Of a stretch of 64,000 bases of DNA, positions 36,440 through 44,036 are shown one piece after another. Both the position numbers and the translations under genes were made by a program. The notes under the pieces were generated by a model that did not search any database, was not told the DNA's origin, and saw only the letters and a program-made list of their open reading frames with translations. How positions within the stretch are numbered: position 1 is the first letter of the stretch; each line of letters starts with the position of its first letter. This DNA comes from Emticicia aquatilis (GTDB taxonomy: Bacteria > Bacteroidota > Bacteroidia > Cytophagales > Spirosomataceae): assembly GCF_014644295.1 (NCBI RefSeq), contig NZ_BMKK01000002.1:707866-771865 (forward strand), in the 5' to 3' direction.

Positions 36440-37798
36440 ATGCAAAGACGAAAATTCATAAAAAATAGTTTATCTGGAATACCTATACTATTAACCGTTC
36501 CTACAATTTTAAACAGTTCGTGTCAGAATGATACTATTATTCCTACTGACAAAACAGTGATTATTGTTGGAGCAGGAATTTCTGGACTTTCGGCTGCGAA
36601 AAAACTTCATGAAAAAGGATTTAAAGTAACAATACTGGAATCGCAAGATAAAGTTGGTGGTCGATTAAGAACTAACCGAAGTTTAGGCATTGCTTTTGAT
36701 GAAGGTGCGAGCTGGATTCACGGCATTGATGGAAATCCAATTACAACTTTGGCAAAGCAAGCAAGAATGACCAGTGCATTTACCGATGATGAAAGTAGAA
36801 AGTCTTATGATATTGGAGGAGTTCTGAGAACCCCGACAATTTATGATACTGCCGAAGATGAACTTTATACAATTCTAAATTCCCTAAACAAAAAAGGTAG
36901 TGCAACGCAAAGTTTTGAAACAGTTTTCAATAGTTTATATCCAACAAAAGCCAAAGACCGTCTTTGGAAATTTCTTCTTTCCACTTATATTACTTTTGAT
37001 ACTGGAGATTTAGATAAACTTTCTTCCCTTCTTTACAATGAAGGCGAAGAATATGCTGGCGTAGAGCAAATTGCGACCAATGGATATGATACGATAGCTC
37101 AATTTTTGGCAAAAGACTTAAATATTTTGCTTAATCAAAGGGTATCAAAAATTGATTATAGCAACGCAAAGGTAAAAATCATCCATAATGAAACAATCAG
37201 CGAAGCTGACTATGTGATAGTAACAGTGCCGCTTGGTGTTTTGAAAGCCAACACCATTCAATTTTTACCAGCTATTCCCTTGTCTAAACAAACAGCCATT
37301 CAGAAAGTAGGAATGAATTGTGTAAATAAATTCCTGCTAACTTGGAATACAGCATTTTGGGATGACGTTCAGTATATTTCCTACACACCCGAAGCTAAAG
37401 ACAAATTCAATTATTTTGTCAATCTAAAAAAAGTAAATCCTGCAGCAAATGCTTTAATGACTTTCGCCTACGCAAACTATGCTCGACAAACCGAAACGAT
37501 GACTGATGCTCAAGTGATTGACGAAATAATGTCGCACCTAAAAGATATTTACGGCAATAAGATTCCAAATCCAACCAATATGCTACGAACCAAGTGGCAA
37601 TCAAACGAAAATTCTTTCGGTGCATACTCATACACAGCAGTTGGCACAGAAATGCAACATTTCGATGATTTGGCTGAGGAAATTGACAATAAAGTTTTTT
37701 TTGCGGGCGAACACACTGAAATTGATTACTTTTCAACTGCTCACGGAGCATATCTAAGCGGAATTCGAGAAGCCGACAAAATTATAGATTTGCAATGA
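36440..37798 (+). CDS. Flavin-containing amine oxidase, Tat-type signal
   Basis: 452 residues. The N-terminus MQRRKFIKNS is a twin-arginine signal, with a following hydrophobic stretch and a cysteine (NSSCQ), so it is exported folded with its FAD. The FAD fold is shown by VIIVGAGISGLSAAKKL, GGRLRTN, GASWIHG, and the C-terminal FFAGEHTEIDYFSTAHGAYLSG. These match the monoamine/polyamine oxidase family. The amine substrate is not evident. An inserted MITE-like element starts 2 bp after its stop. Confidence 0.9.
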   Translation: MQRRKFIKNSLSGIPILLTVPTILNSSCQNDTIIPTDKTVIIVGAGISGLSAAKKLHEKGFKVTILESQDKVGGRLRTNRSLGIAFDEGASWIHGIDGNPITTLAKQARMTSAFTDDESRKSYDIGGVLRTPTIYDTAEDELYTILNSLNKKGSATQSFETVFNSLYPTKAKDRLWKFLLSTYITFDTGDLDKLSSLLYNEGEEYAGVEQIATNGYDTIAQFLAKDLNILLNQRVSKIDYSNAKVKIIHNETISEADYVIVTVPLGVLKANTIQFLPAIPLSKQTAIQKVGMNCVNKFLLTWNTAFWDDVQYISYTPEAKDKFNYFVNLKKVNPAANALMTFAYANYARQTETMTDAQVIDEIMSHLKDIYGNKIPNPTNMLRTKWQSNENSFGAYSYTAVGTEMQHFDDLAEEIDNKVFFAGEHTEIDYFSTAHGAYLSGIREADKIIDLQ

Positions 37799-37800
37799 TA

Positions 37801-37958
37801 TAGGAGTTACGCAAAATTTTTGAAAGAAGGTCATGGCTAATTAGAGTATTTAATTTCCTAACCCCAGACTTGAGTCTGGGGTTTAAACATAAAAAGAACA
37901 TAGGCTTTAGCCTTGACTTATATTTCGTAGATATTGTATTTATTTTGCGTAACTCCTA
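37801..37958. mobile_element. MITE-like element, 158 bp, 17-bp perfect terminal inverted repeats
   Basis: TAGGAGTTACGCAAAAT at 37801-37817 is repeated exactly as its reverse complement at 37942-37958. The interior carries an 11-bp perfect hairpin (37860-37870 with 37873-37883) and no reading frame. If the terminal TA is taken as the target, the ends read GGAGTT...AACTCC between TA dinucleotides, as for IS630/Tc1-type elements. It lies between the amine oxidase and asparaginase genes. Confidence 0.8.
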
Positions 37959-38000
37959 CGATAAACTAAATCAATAATTAATAAGTGGTCGACCCCAAAA

Positions 38001-38049
38001 TTCCCCAATAACCAGTTTCCCAATAACAAATCAACCAGTAACCAACCTC
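38001..38049. repeat. Period-7 intergenic block before the asparaginase stop
   Basis: Seven loosely conserved heptads rich in CCAATAAC and AACCAGT fill the gap and overlap the asparaginase stop codon. Only one arm is present. Confidence 0.5.
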
Positions 38050-39118
38050 AGCTCATTTCACCACAAATACTTTGTTCCATTCTATATTTTACTCGTTCAG
38101 GCTCAGTTTCTTGGCCTAACAAAAACATCAATTTCGTAATTGCCGCCTCGGTCGTAATATCCGAACCACTAATGATTCCAATAGATTTTAGTTTACTACT
38201 GGTCTGATAATGACCTTGTAGCACTCGGCCACCGTCACACTGCGAAACATTCACAATCACAATTCCTCGCTTGGTAGCCTGATGCAATTCCTCCAAAAAC
38301 CATTCGTCCGATGGGGCATTTCCCGCACCATACGTTTCTAAAACAACTCCTCGCAAACCTTCTGTACTCAATAAATTATGTACCATTGCTTGATTTATTC
38401 CTGGGAAAAGTTTCAAAATCATCACTTGTTCTTCGAGTTTTTCATGCACAACCAATGGTAGGTCAGGGCGAAATGGCATAATAAACGGAAAATTGAAATC
38501 AATCGTTACGCCCACTTCGGCCAAAGCAGGATAATTCTCCGAGCGAAAAGCATTAAACTGACTGCTTTCTTTTTTCTTTGCCCTATTTCCACGCAATAAA
38601 TAAGAATTAAAATAAACCGCCACTTCTGGCACAACTGGTCGTCCATTTATTTCGGCTGAGGCAATTTCTAAAGCCGTAATTAAATTTTCACGAGCATCTG
38701 TGCGGGCAATACCGATTGGCAATTGAGCTCCAGTCAGAATAACAGGTTTCGATAAATTTTCTAATAGAAAACTCAATGCCGAAGCTGTATAAGCCATCGT
38801 ATCTGTTCCGTGCAAAATCACGAAAGCGTCAAATTGTTCAAAATTATCTCTCACAATCGCCGCCAGCTCAATCCAAGTTTCGGGTTTGATGTTTGATGAG
38901 TCAATCGGTTTTGGTAAAGTAAGAATCGTCAACTCAAATTCGAGTCTTTTTAGTTCTGGAACATTTATTAAAATTTGGTCGAAATCAAAAGGCACGAGTG
39001 ATTTTGATTTTGTATCATAAACCATTCCCAATGTACCTCCTGTATAAATCATAAGGACTGATGCCGAACGATTTTTTTTGTCTGATGAAGTAAAAATTTT
39101 AGAAGTTTTGTAAGTCAT
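38048..39118 (-). CDS. Type I L-asparaginase
   Basis: 356 residues, slightly longer than the E. coli cytoplasmic enzyme. It hydrolyses L-asparagine to aspartate and ammonia. Both catalytic blocks are visible: VLMIYTGGTLGMVYD with the nucleophilic threonine near residue 26-29, and FVILHGTDTMAYTASAL with the second Thr-Asp pair. VILTGAQLPIG and YNSYLLRGNRA-type FNSYLLRGNRA are also typical. There is no signal peptide, so it acts in the cytoplasm. A single gene. Confidence 0.95.
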   Translation of the reverse strand: MTYKTSKIFTSSDKKNRSASVLMIYTGGTLGMVYDTKSKSLVPFDFDQILINVPELKRLEFELTILTLPKPIDSSNIKPETWIELAAIVRDNFEQFDAFVILHGTDTMAYTASALSFLLENLSKPVILTGAQLPIGIARTDARENLITALEIASAEINGRPVVPEVAVYFNSYLLRGNRAKKKESSQFNAFRSENYPALAEVGVTIDFNFPFIMPFRPDLPLVVHEKLEEQVMILKLFPGINQAMVHNLLSTEGLRGVVLETYGAGNAPSDEWFLEELHQATKRGIVIVNVSQCDGGRVLQGHYQTSSKLKSIGIISGSDITTEAAITKLMFLLGQETEPERVKYRMEQSICGEMS

Positions 39119-39321
39119 TTTAATTTTTTTTCAAGAAAAAATGAAGTGTCGTTTTAGGCGTTTTTACGAAAATTGATATTTTTTTCCTAAAAACAAGTGA
39201 AATCTAAATTTGATTTTCGATAATTAAGTACTTTTTAAGTATAAATACTCAAAAATAAAACCAAATTTTCTATTTTCTAAATTTTCATAATTATACTATT
39301 CCAAGAAATTATTACATTTTA

Positions 39322-39354
39322 TTGAACATTTTTAAGATTTTTTCGTTATGTTTG
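39322..39354 (+). promoter_or_regulatory. Bacteroidota-type promoter for the 128-aa protein gene
   Basis: TTG at 39322-39324 and TATGTTTG at 39347-39354, 22 bp apart, lie 46 bp before the ATG. The remainder of the gap after asparaginase (39119-39321) is very A/T-rich, with no other visible feature. Confidence 0.6.
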
Positions 39355-39400
39355 ATACAAGAACAAAATATTATTCGGAAAAATTAAAAATATAAGAGTT

Positions 39401-39787
39401 ATGAATATCCAGCCAACCTTACGTATAGTTAGTGATGATGTAGCAATAATTGACTGCTTAGTTGACCACGGTGAAATGTTTAAATCATTTGATACCAACA
39501 AAACTACAACTTTCTTAGTAGATGAAGACCTACACATTGTATTTTACTTTGCAGAATCTGAAGTGGAAAACAAATTCATGATGTATATAGTCGATAACTT
39601 CACCGAAAATCAAGATTGTATGGCTTTGGTTTTGAATCATTTGGAAGAACAAATCAAAAACAATAACTATACATATATCATGAAGCAAGCCAAGAGCAAA
39701 GTTTTGGATATGCTTCACATGACAAACACTTTCAGAGCATTATTTGGTAAAAACAAAACCGAAGAAGCCAACGAGTTGTATTACTAA
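39401..39787 (+). CDS. Conserved-looking cytoplasmic protein of unknown function (128 aa)
   Basis: 128 residues without signal peptide or membrane segment, acidic in the first two thirds (VSDDVAIIDCLVDHGEMF, FLVDEDLHIVFYFAESEVE) and helical with basic residues at the end (MKQAKSKVLDMLHMTNTFRALFGKNK). I do not recognise a family. A good promoter upstream and an isolated position indicate an independently expressed gene. It is followed by an inverted period-7 element shared with the converging TPR gene. Confidence 0.7.
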   Translation: MNIQPTLRIVSDDVAIIDCLVDHGEMFKSFDTNKTTTFLVDEDLHIVFYFAESEVENKFMMYIVDNFTENQDCMALVLNHLEEQIKNNNYTYIMKQAKSKVLDMLHMTNTFRALFGKNKTEEANELYY

Positions 39788-39792
39788 GTAGC

Positions 39793-39861
39793 CGATGGAC
39801 ATAGACGATAGTCAATAAAACTTTTTACTATCGACTGTGGACAGTGAACCATCGACTCATT
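39793..39861. repeat. Inverted period-7 element between converging genes
   Basis: The left arm (39793-39813, three heptads) and right arm (39827-39861, five heptads) share the CGATGG and CGATAGT motifs in opposite orientation around an A/T-rich spacer. The right arm runs into the stop codon of the TPR gene. It may double as a bidirectional terminator. Confidence 0.7.
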
Positions 39862-40184
39862 TATTCCATTTCATCAAGAAACATTCGGTAAGCCCGTTTA
39901 AGCTCATCATAAGCTTTCATTGATTGCTGTTGATGAGCTTTTTCTATACCAACTTGGTAAGTTTGCTCAGCTTTTGTATAATCTTCCAACTCAACATAGA
40001 CGGCCGCCGCATGATAATAGGTTGGCACATAGTCAGGGTGTTCGTTCAATAATCTTTCGAGATAATACTTTGCCTTCTGAATGTCCTTATTCATATACTC
40101 CATCGCAATGGCGTAAATATTAAAAGGTTCATTTGGTTCTTCTTCTAAATACTGAAATAAAATTTTTAAGCGTTCTTCTTGCAT
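39861..40184 (-). CDS. TPR-repeat protein (107 aa)
   Basis: 107 residues with about two and a half tetratricopeptide units: PFNIYAIAMEYMNKDIQKAKYYLERLLNEHPD, then YVPTYYHAAAVYVELEDYTKAEQTYQVGIEKA, and a C-terminal capping helix (AYDELKRAYRMFLDEME). TPR helices mediate protein contacts; the partner is unknown. It is divergent from etfB and converges on the 128-aa protein. Confidence 0.8.
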   Translation of the reverse strand: MQEERLKILFQYLEEEPNEPFNIYAIAMEYMNKDIQKAKYYLERLLNEHPDYVPTYYHAAAVYVELEDYTKAEQTYQVGIEKAHQQQSMKAYDELKRAYRMFLDEME

Positions 40185-40314
40185 TGAATATATCTTTAAT
40201 TTAGATTTGCATAATGTTATGCACGCATACTATTATTTACTTATTTCAATAAATAATACTATCTTTCTAAGTGCATTGATTATCAGACAATTTCTTAAAA
40301 TATGCTTTTGAGCT

Positions 40315-40358
40315 AACCCCTAAAAGCATACAATAAATAAAATCTCCCTTTAGGGGTT
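40315..40358. repeat. Inverted repeat upstream of etfB
   Basis: AACCCCTAAA at 40315-40324 is matched by TTTAGGGGTT at 40349-40358 (perfect 10 bp, 24-nt loop), ending 14 bp before the etfB ATG. It could hide or present the start in the mRNA. It also resembles short palindromes elsewhere in the window. Confidence 0.6.
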
Positions 40359-40372
40359 GGGAGCCTAAAATT

Positions 40373-41107
40373 ATGAAAATATTAGTTTGTATTTCGAGTG
40401 TACCCGATACAACTTCAAAAATCTCCTTCACCGACGGAGATACAAAACTAAACAAAGCTGGCGTAACTTACATCATCGGCCCTTATGATGATTACGCCCT
40501 GGCTCGTGCAGTAGAATTAAAAGAGCAATCGGGAGCCACAATTACTGTATTGAATGTAGGCGGTGCTGATGCCGAACCACAAATCAGAAAGGCATTGGCT
40601 ATCGGTGCAGATGATGCCATCAGAGTTGATGTAGAACCAACAGATTCATTCTTTGTTGCTGAGCAAATTGCAGCGGTTGCTAAAGAAGGAAATTATGACT
40701 TGATTTTGATGGGTCGTGAAACAAGTGATTATAATTCAGGTGTTGTTCACGGAATTGTTGGTGAAATGCTCGGAATTCCGTCATTCTCGCCAGTAATGCA
40801 ACTCGATGTAAACGGAAATGAAGCAAGCATGACTCGTGAAATTGAAGGTGGAAAAGAAAAACTAACAGCTTCTCTCCCACTTGTTTTGGGTTGTCAAGAG
40901 CCAATTGCCGAATGGAAAATTCCAAATATGCGTGGAATCATGACGGCTCGTACGAAACCATTGAAGGTTATTCCAGCGGCTGGTGCGGCACTTACAAGCA
41001 CCGAAAAATACAGCTTACCAGCTCCAAAAGGTGCCTGCAAGATGATTCCTGCCGAAGAAGCCGAAAAACTAATTGAATTATTAAAAACAGAAGCGAAAGT
41101 GCTATGA
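40373..41107 (+). CDS. etfB: Electron transfer flavoprotein subunit beta
   Basis: 244 residues, AMP/FAD-binding beta subunit of ETF, which takes electrons from acyl-CoA dehydrogenases and passes them to the quinone pool. Signatures are MKILVCISSVPDTT, NKAGVTYIIGPYDDYALARAVELKE, the GRETSDYNSGVVHGIVGEMLG block, and the C-terminal IPNMRGIMTARTKPL. It is followed by etfA after a 109-bp gap filled by a period-7 inverted element. Confidence 0.97.
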   Translation: MKILVCISSVPDTTSKISFTDGDTKLNKAGVTYIIGPYDDYALARAVELKEQSGATITVLNVGGADAEPQIRKALAIGADDAIRVDVEPTDSFFVAEQIAAVAKEGNYDLILMGRETSDYNSGVVHGIVGEMLGIPSFSPVMQLDVNGNEASMTREIEGGKEKLTASLPLVLGCQEPIAEWKIPNMRGIMTARTKPLKVIPAAGAALTSTEKYSLPAPKGACKMIPAEEAEKLIELLKTEAKVL

Positions 41108-41215
41108 GTTCTGAATTCTGAGTGCTGAGTTATGAGTTGCTAATTAATTTTAAACTCATAGCCAAACACTCTTAAATCCAAACTCAGAACTCTCAATTCA
41201 AAACTCAGAACTCAA
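41106..41215. repeat. Inverted period-7 element between etfB and etfA
   Basis: The left arm (41106-41140) consists of five heptads of the type CTGAGTT. The right arm (41153-41215) consists of nine heptads of the reverse complement AACTCAG. A 12-nt A/T loop lies between them. The first heptad overlaps the etfB stop, and the last ends 1 bp before the etfA ATG. The arms could form a long imperfect hairpin in the etfBA transcript. Confidence 0.85.
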
Positions 41216-41216
41216 A

Positions 41217-42179
41217 ATGATACTCATATTCACAGAGATTGCCGATGGTGCAATCAAAAAATCATCACTTGAAGCCATTTACTATGGCTCAAAAGTAGCC
41301 GAAATGATGGGCACAACTGCAACAGCACTCGCAATTGGTAGTGCAGATGCAGCAGAATTAGCAAAAGCAGGAAACTATGGAGCTACCAAAGTTTTACATG
41401 CAGCTGATGCAAAATTAGCTAATCCAAATAGCATGGCCTATGCAAGTGTATTGGCTGAAACTGTAAAGAATACAGGTGCAAAAGTTGTGGTTGCAGCAAA
41501 ATCTTCGTTTGCAGATGCCGTAACAGCTCGTGCGGCTGGTGCATTAAAAGCAGCTGTTGTTGGTAATGTGACTGAATTACCAAATCTTAGCAATGGATTC
41601 CAAGTAAAAGTAAGTATTTTCACTGGAAAAGCTTTTGCTGATGTAAATGTAAATGGAGACGTAAAAATCTTGGCAATCAAGAAAAACGTAGTTGCTCCAG
41701 TTGAGAGCAGCGATAGTGCATCGGTAGAAAGTATTTCACCTATATTAGCCGATAATCTTTTTGCAGCAAAAGTAACCGAAACTATCAAAGCAACTGGTAC
41801 TATTTCATTACCAGAAGCAGACTTAGTTGTTTCGGGTGGTCGTGGAATGAAAGGACCAGAACATTGGCAGCCATTACTCGACTTGGCTGACGCCTTGGGT
41901 GCGGCAACTGCTTGCTCGAAGCCAGTTTCTGATTTAGATTGGAGACCTCACCACGAACACGTTGGACAAACTGGTGTAAAAGTTTCTCCAAATCTTTACA
42001 TTGCTTGCGGAATCTCAGGTGCAATTCAGCACCTGGCGGGTGTAAACTCTTCAAAAGTACTGGTTGTGATTAACAAAGACCCAGAAGCACCATTCTTCAA
42101 AGCTGCCGACTACGGTATCGTTGGCGATGTGTTTGAGGTTTTACCAAAATTAACAAAAGCGGTTTTGGCAAGTAAATAA
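41217..42179 (+). CDS. etfA: Electron transfer flavoprotein subunit alpha
   Basis: 320 residues, FAD-binding alpha subunit partner of EtfB. The C-terminal FAD domain is fully recognisable: VVSGGRGMKGPEHW, DWRPHHEHVGQTG, YIACGISGAIQHLAGV and INKDPEAPFFKAADYGIVGD. The N-terminal domain (1-about 185) is the usual Rossmann-like half. Separated from etfB by an inverted heptad element and followed by a 12-bp-stem terminator. Confidence 0.97.
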   Translation: MILIFTEIADGAIKKSSLEAIYYGSKVAEMMGTTATALAIGSADAAELAKAGNYGATKVLHAADAKLANPNSMAYASVLAETVKNTGAKVVVAAKSSFADAVTARAAGALKAAVVGNVTELPNLSNGFQVKVSIFTGKAFADVNVNGDVKILAIKKNVVAPVESSDSASVESISPILADNLFAAKVTETIKATGTISLPEADLVVSGGRGMKGPEHWQPLLDLADALGAATACSKPVSDLDWRPHHEHVGQTGVKVSPNLYIACGISGAIQHLAGVNSSKVLVVINKDPEAPFFKAADYGIVGDVFEVLPKLTKAVLASK

Positions 42180-42206
42180 TCTCTAAGAAAATATTTTCTT
42201 GAAACT

Positions 42207-42254
42207 AATTAGCCCAGATTTGGTTTATTAAACTAAGTCTGGGCTAATTGTTTT
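42207..42254 (+). terminator. etfBA terminator
   Basis: Perfect 12-bp stem (42207-42218 with 42238-42249) and a 19-nt A/T loop, followed by GTTTTAC. Located 28 bp after the etfA stop. Confidence 0.8.
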
Positions 42255-42311
42255 ACAAGACATAAAACGAAAAACACAAATTTTTAGAAGGAATAAAACC
42301 CAAGTTTTATT

Positions 42312-42319
42312 TATATTTG
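42312..42319 (+). promoter_or_regulatory. -7 element immediately before the BFN gene start
   Basis: TATATTTG matches TAnnTTTG and ends 4 bp before the GTG start codon at 42324. Given the usual -7 to +1 distance, transcription would begin at or within a base of the start codon, predicting a leaderless mRNA. Confidence 0.55.
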
Positions 42320-42323
42320 CACC

Positions 42324-42920
42324 GTGGAAAAAATAAAACTCGAAATATTAGGACTATCGCCAAGTCAATCTCAGACTGGCTCATTTGCATTGGTTTTATC
42401 GGAAGAAGGTGGAAGCCGTCGTTTGCCGATTATTATTGGTATGTTTGAAGCTCAAGCAATTGCGATTGAGATGGAACACATTACACCAAATCGACCAATG
42501 ACACACGATTTATTCAAATCTTTTGCTCGTGCATTCGATTTTACGGTTGAAGAAATTATTATCTCTGACCTCAGAGAAGGTATTTTCTTTGCAAAAATTG
42601 TTTGTACTGATGGCATACGTCAGAAAACGGTTGACGCTCGTCCATCGGATGCAATTGCGATTGGATTGCGTTTTCAGGTGCCGATTTATACCACTGAGCA
42701 AATTCTAAGCGATGCGGGTATCACAACTCACGAAGCAGAACAAGCCGACGAAACCGAAGAATTGGTTGAGCCAGCAACTACTCGTCCGCAAAAATCGCAA
42801 AAAGATGCCTTGAAAGACCTAAGTTTGGAAGAACTTAACAAAATGCTTTCGCAGGCATTAGCAGAAGAAGAATACGAAAAAGCAGCAAAAATACGTGACG
42901 AAATTAGTAAGCGTAACTAA
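42324..42920 (+). CDS. Bifunctional nuclease (BFN / DUF151) domain protein with UVR motif
   Basis: 198 residues. The N-terminal BFN domain (about 1-135) contains ILGLSPSQSQTGSFALVLSEEGGSRRLPIIIGMFEA-type strands (seen in the order GLSPS, LVLSE, RRLPIIIGMFEAQAIA) and DARPSDAIAIGLRF. A C-terminal UVR (UvrB/UvrC) motif follows (about 166-198, LNKMLSQALAEEEYEKAAKIRDEI). BFN-domain proteins have RNase/DNase activity in plants, and the bacterial role is unclear. The GTG start is supported because the family alignment begins right at MEKIKLEILGLSPS and there is no ATG upstream. The promoter suggests a leaderless transcript. Confidence 0.9.
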   Translation: MEKIKLEILGLSPSQSQTGSFALVLSEEGGSRRLPIIIGMFEAQAIAIEMEHITPNRPMTHDLFKSFARAFDFTVEEIIISDLREGIFFAKIVCTDGIRQKTVDARPSDAIAIGLRFQVPIYTTEQILSDAGITTHEAEQADETEELVEPATTRPQKSQKDALKDLSLEELNKMLSQALAEEEYEKAAKIRDEISKRN

Positions 42921-42942
42921 TCATTCTGTATCTAAAAATATT

Positions 42943-42985
42943 AAAAGCGTTGGTTTTTGTTTAGAAAACCAACGCTTTTCTTTTT
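42943..42985 (+). terminator. BFN gene terminator
   Basis: Perfect 15-bp stem (42943-42957 with 42965-42979) followed by CTTTTT. Confidence 0.88.
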
Positions 42986-43100
42986 AAAATGAGCCATTCC
43001 TAAATCTTTTTCGTTGATGATTTTTGAATAATGCCATATATTTATTATCTTTCAATTATAAAACACCTAAACCTTATAAAAATAGTAATTAGTTTTGAGA

Positions 43101-43943
43101 ATGATTAAAATTATTAAAAATTTTCTCCCTATTCCCAACAATGACCCAAATCCTTTTTTTAGATATGTGTCATACATAGATTTATTTGGCATTTTTGAAC
43201 GTGACCCCTTTGGTAATTGGCTGATACTCAAACGAATAATTATTTTAATTGCGGGTATTCCAACTTATTGGCGTTTGGCAGTTGCGAACCAACTAAAGGT
43301 TGAAGGGGCTGAATATTTAGAAAAACTACCTAATCATAACGTCTATTTTATTTCAAACCATCAAACTTATTTTGCCGACGTAATATCATTTTACCATATA
43401 TTTTGCTCTGTCAAATGGGGTTTTCGTAATCAAGTTTTGCCGATAGCTCTATTTGCTCCTCGTGCAAGAACTTTCTATGTTGCAGCCAGCGAAACCATGA
43501 AAGAAGGGTTAATTCCGAAGATTTTTAGTTTGGCGGGTGCTATCTTGGTCGAACGCTCATGGAGAGCCAAAGGCGAAAATGTAAAACGAACGCTTGATAC
43601 TTCAGCAGGTGATAATGTGGCAAAAGGCTTAAAATTCGGTTGGGTTGTAAGTTTTCCGCAAGGAACAACCAGTCCTTACGCTCCCATTCGCAAAGGAACC
43701 GCCCACATCATTAAAGATAATAATCCGATTGTGGTACCAGTTGTAATTGACGGTTTCCGTCGAGCCTTCAATAAGTCGGGGCTTAGCTACAAAAAACGTA
43801 ATACCGAATTAAAGGTTAAATTTAAAGAGCCTATATATTTTTCGCCCGATGCTACGGTTGAGGAAATAACTGATGTTGTCAAAAATATCATAGAGCAAAA
43901 TATGCCCGAAAGAATTGCTCGTTGGAAAAGCGAAGCAGTCTAA
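43101..43943 (+). CDS. PlsC-type lysophospholipid acyltransferase
   Basis: 280 residues from the ATG at 43101; an in-frame TTG at 43095 was rejected. The family transfers an acyl chain to lysophosphatidate or a related lipid at the membrane. The catalytic block is FISNHQTYFADV with H87 and D93, FPQGTTSPYAPIRKGTAHI supplies the glycerophosphate-binding part, and VPVVIDGFRRAF follows. The spacing H-x5-D is one residue longer than the canonical H-x4-D. A hydrophobic segment (about 43-60) near the N-terminus anchors it. The exact substrate is unknown. Confidence 0.85.
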   Translation: MIKIIKNFLPIPNNDPNPFFRYVSYIDLFGIFERDPFGNWLILKRIIILIAGIPTYWRLAVANQLKVEGAEYLEKLPNHNVYFISNHQTYFADVISFYHIFCSVKWGFRNQVLPIALFAPRARTFYVAASETMKEGLIPKIFSLAGAILVERSWRAKGENVKRTLDTSAGDNVAKGLKFGWVVSFPQGTTSPYAPIRKGTAHIIKDNNPIVVPVVIDGFRRAFNKSGLSYKKRNTELKVKFKEPIYFSPDATVEEITDVVKNIIEQNMPERIARWKSEAV

Positions 43944-44000
43944 ATTTGCTATTCTTCTGTTAAAAATCATTAAATTCTGCGTATTTTATACAACATCCTT

Positions 44001-44008
44001 TATCTTTG
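44001..44008 (+). promoter_or_regulatory. -7 element of the ftsX promoter
   Basis: TATCTTTG matches TAnnTTTG and lies 28 bp before the ftsX ATG. No convincing -33 box. Confidence 0.5.
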
Positions 44009-44036
44009 CAGAGGATTTATCATTGAGTCAATAAAT

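Noticed and set aside
37801..37958. Remnant of a complete insertion sequence
   Set aside because: The interior has no trace of a transposase frame. Its short length and perfect ends fit a non-autonomous element better.
40269..40372. Riboswitch upstream of etfB
   Set aside because: Only one 10-bp inverted repeat is visible and no known riboswitch core was recognised.
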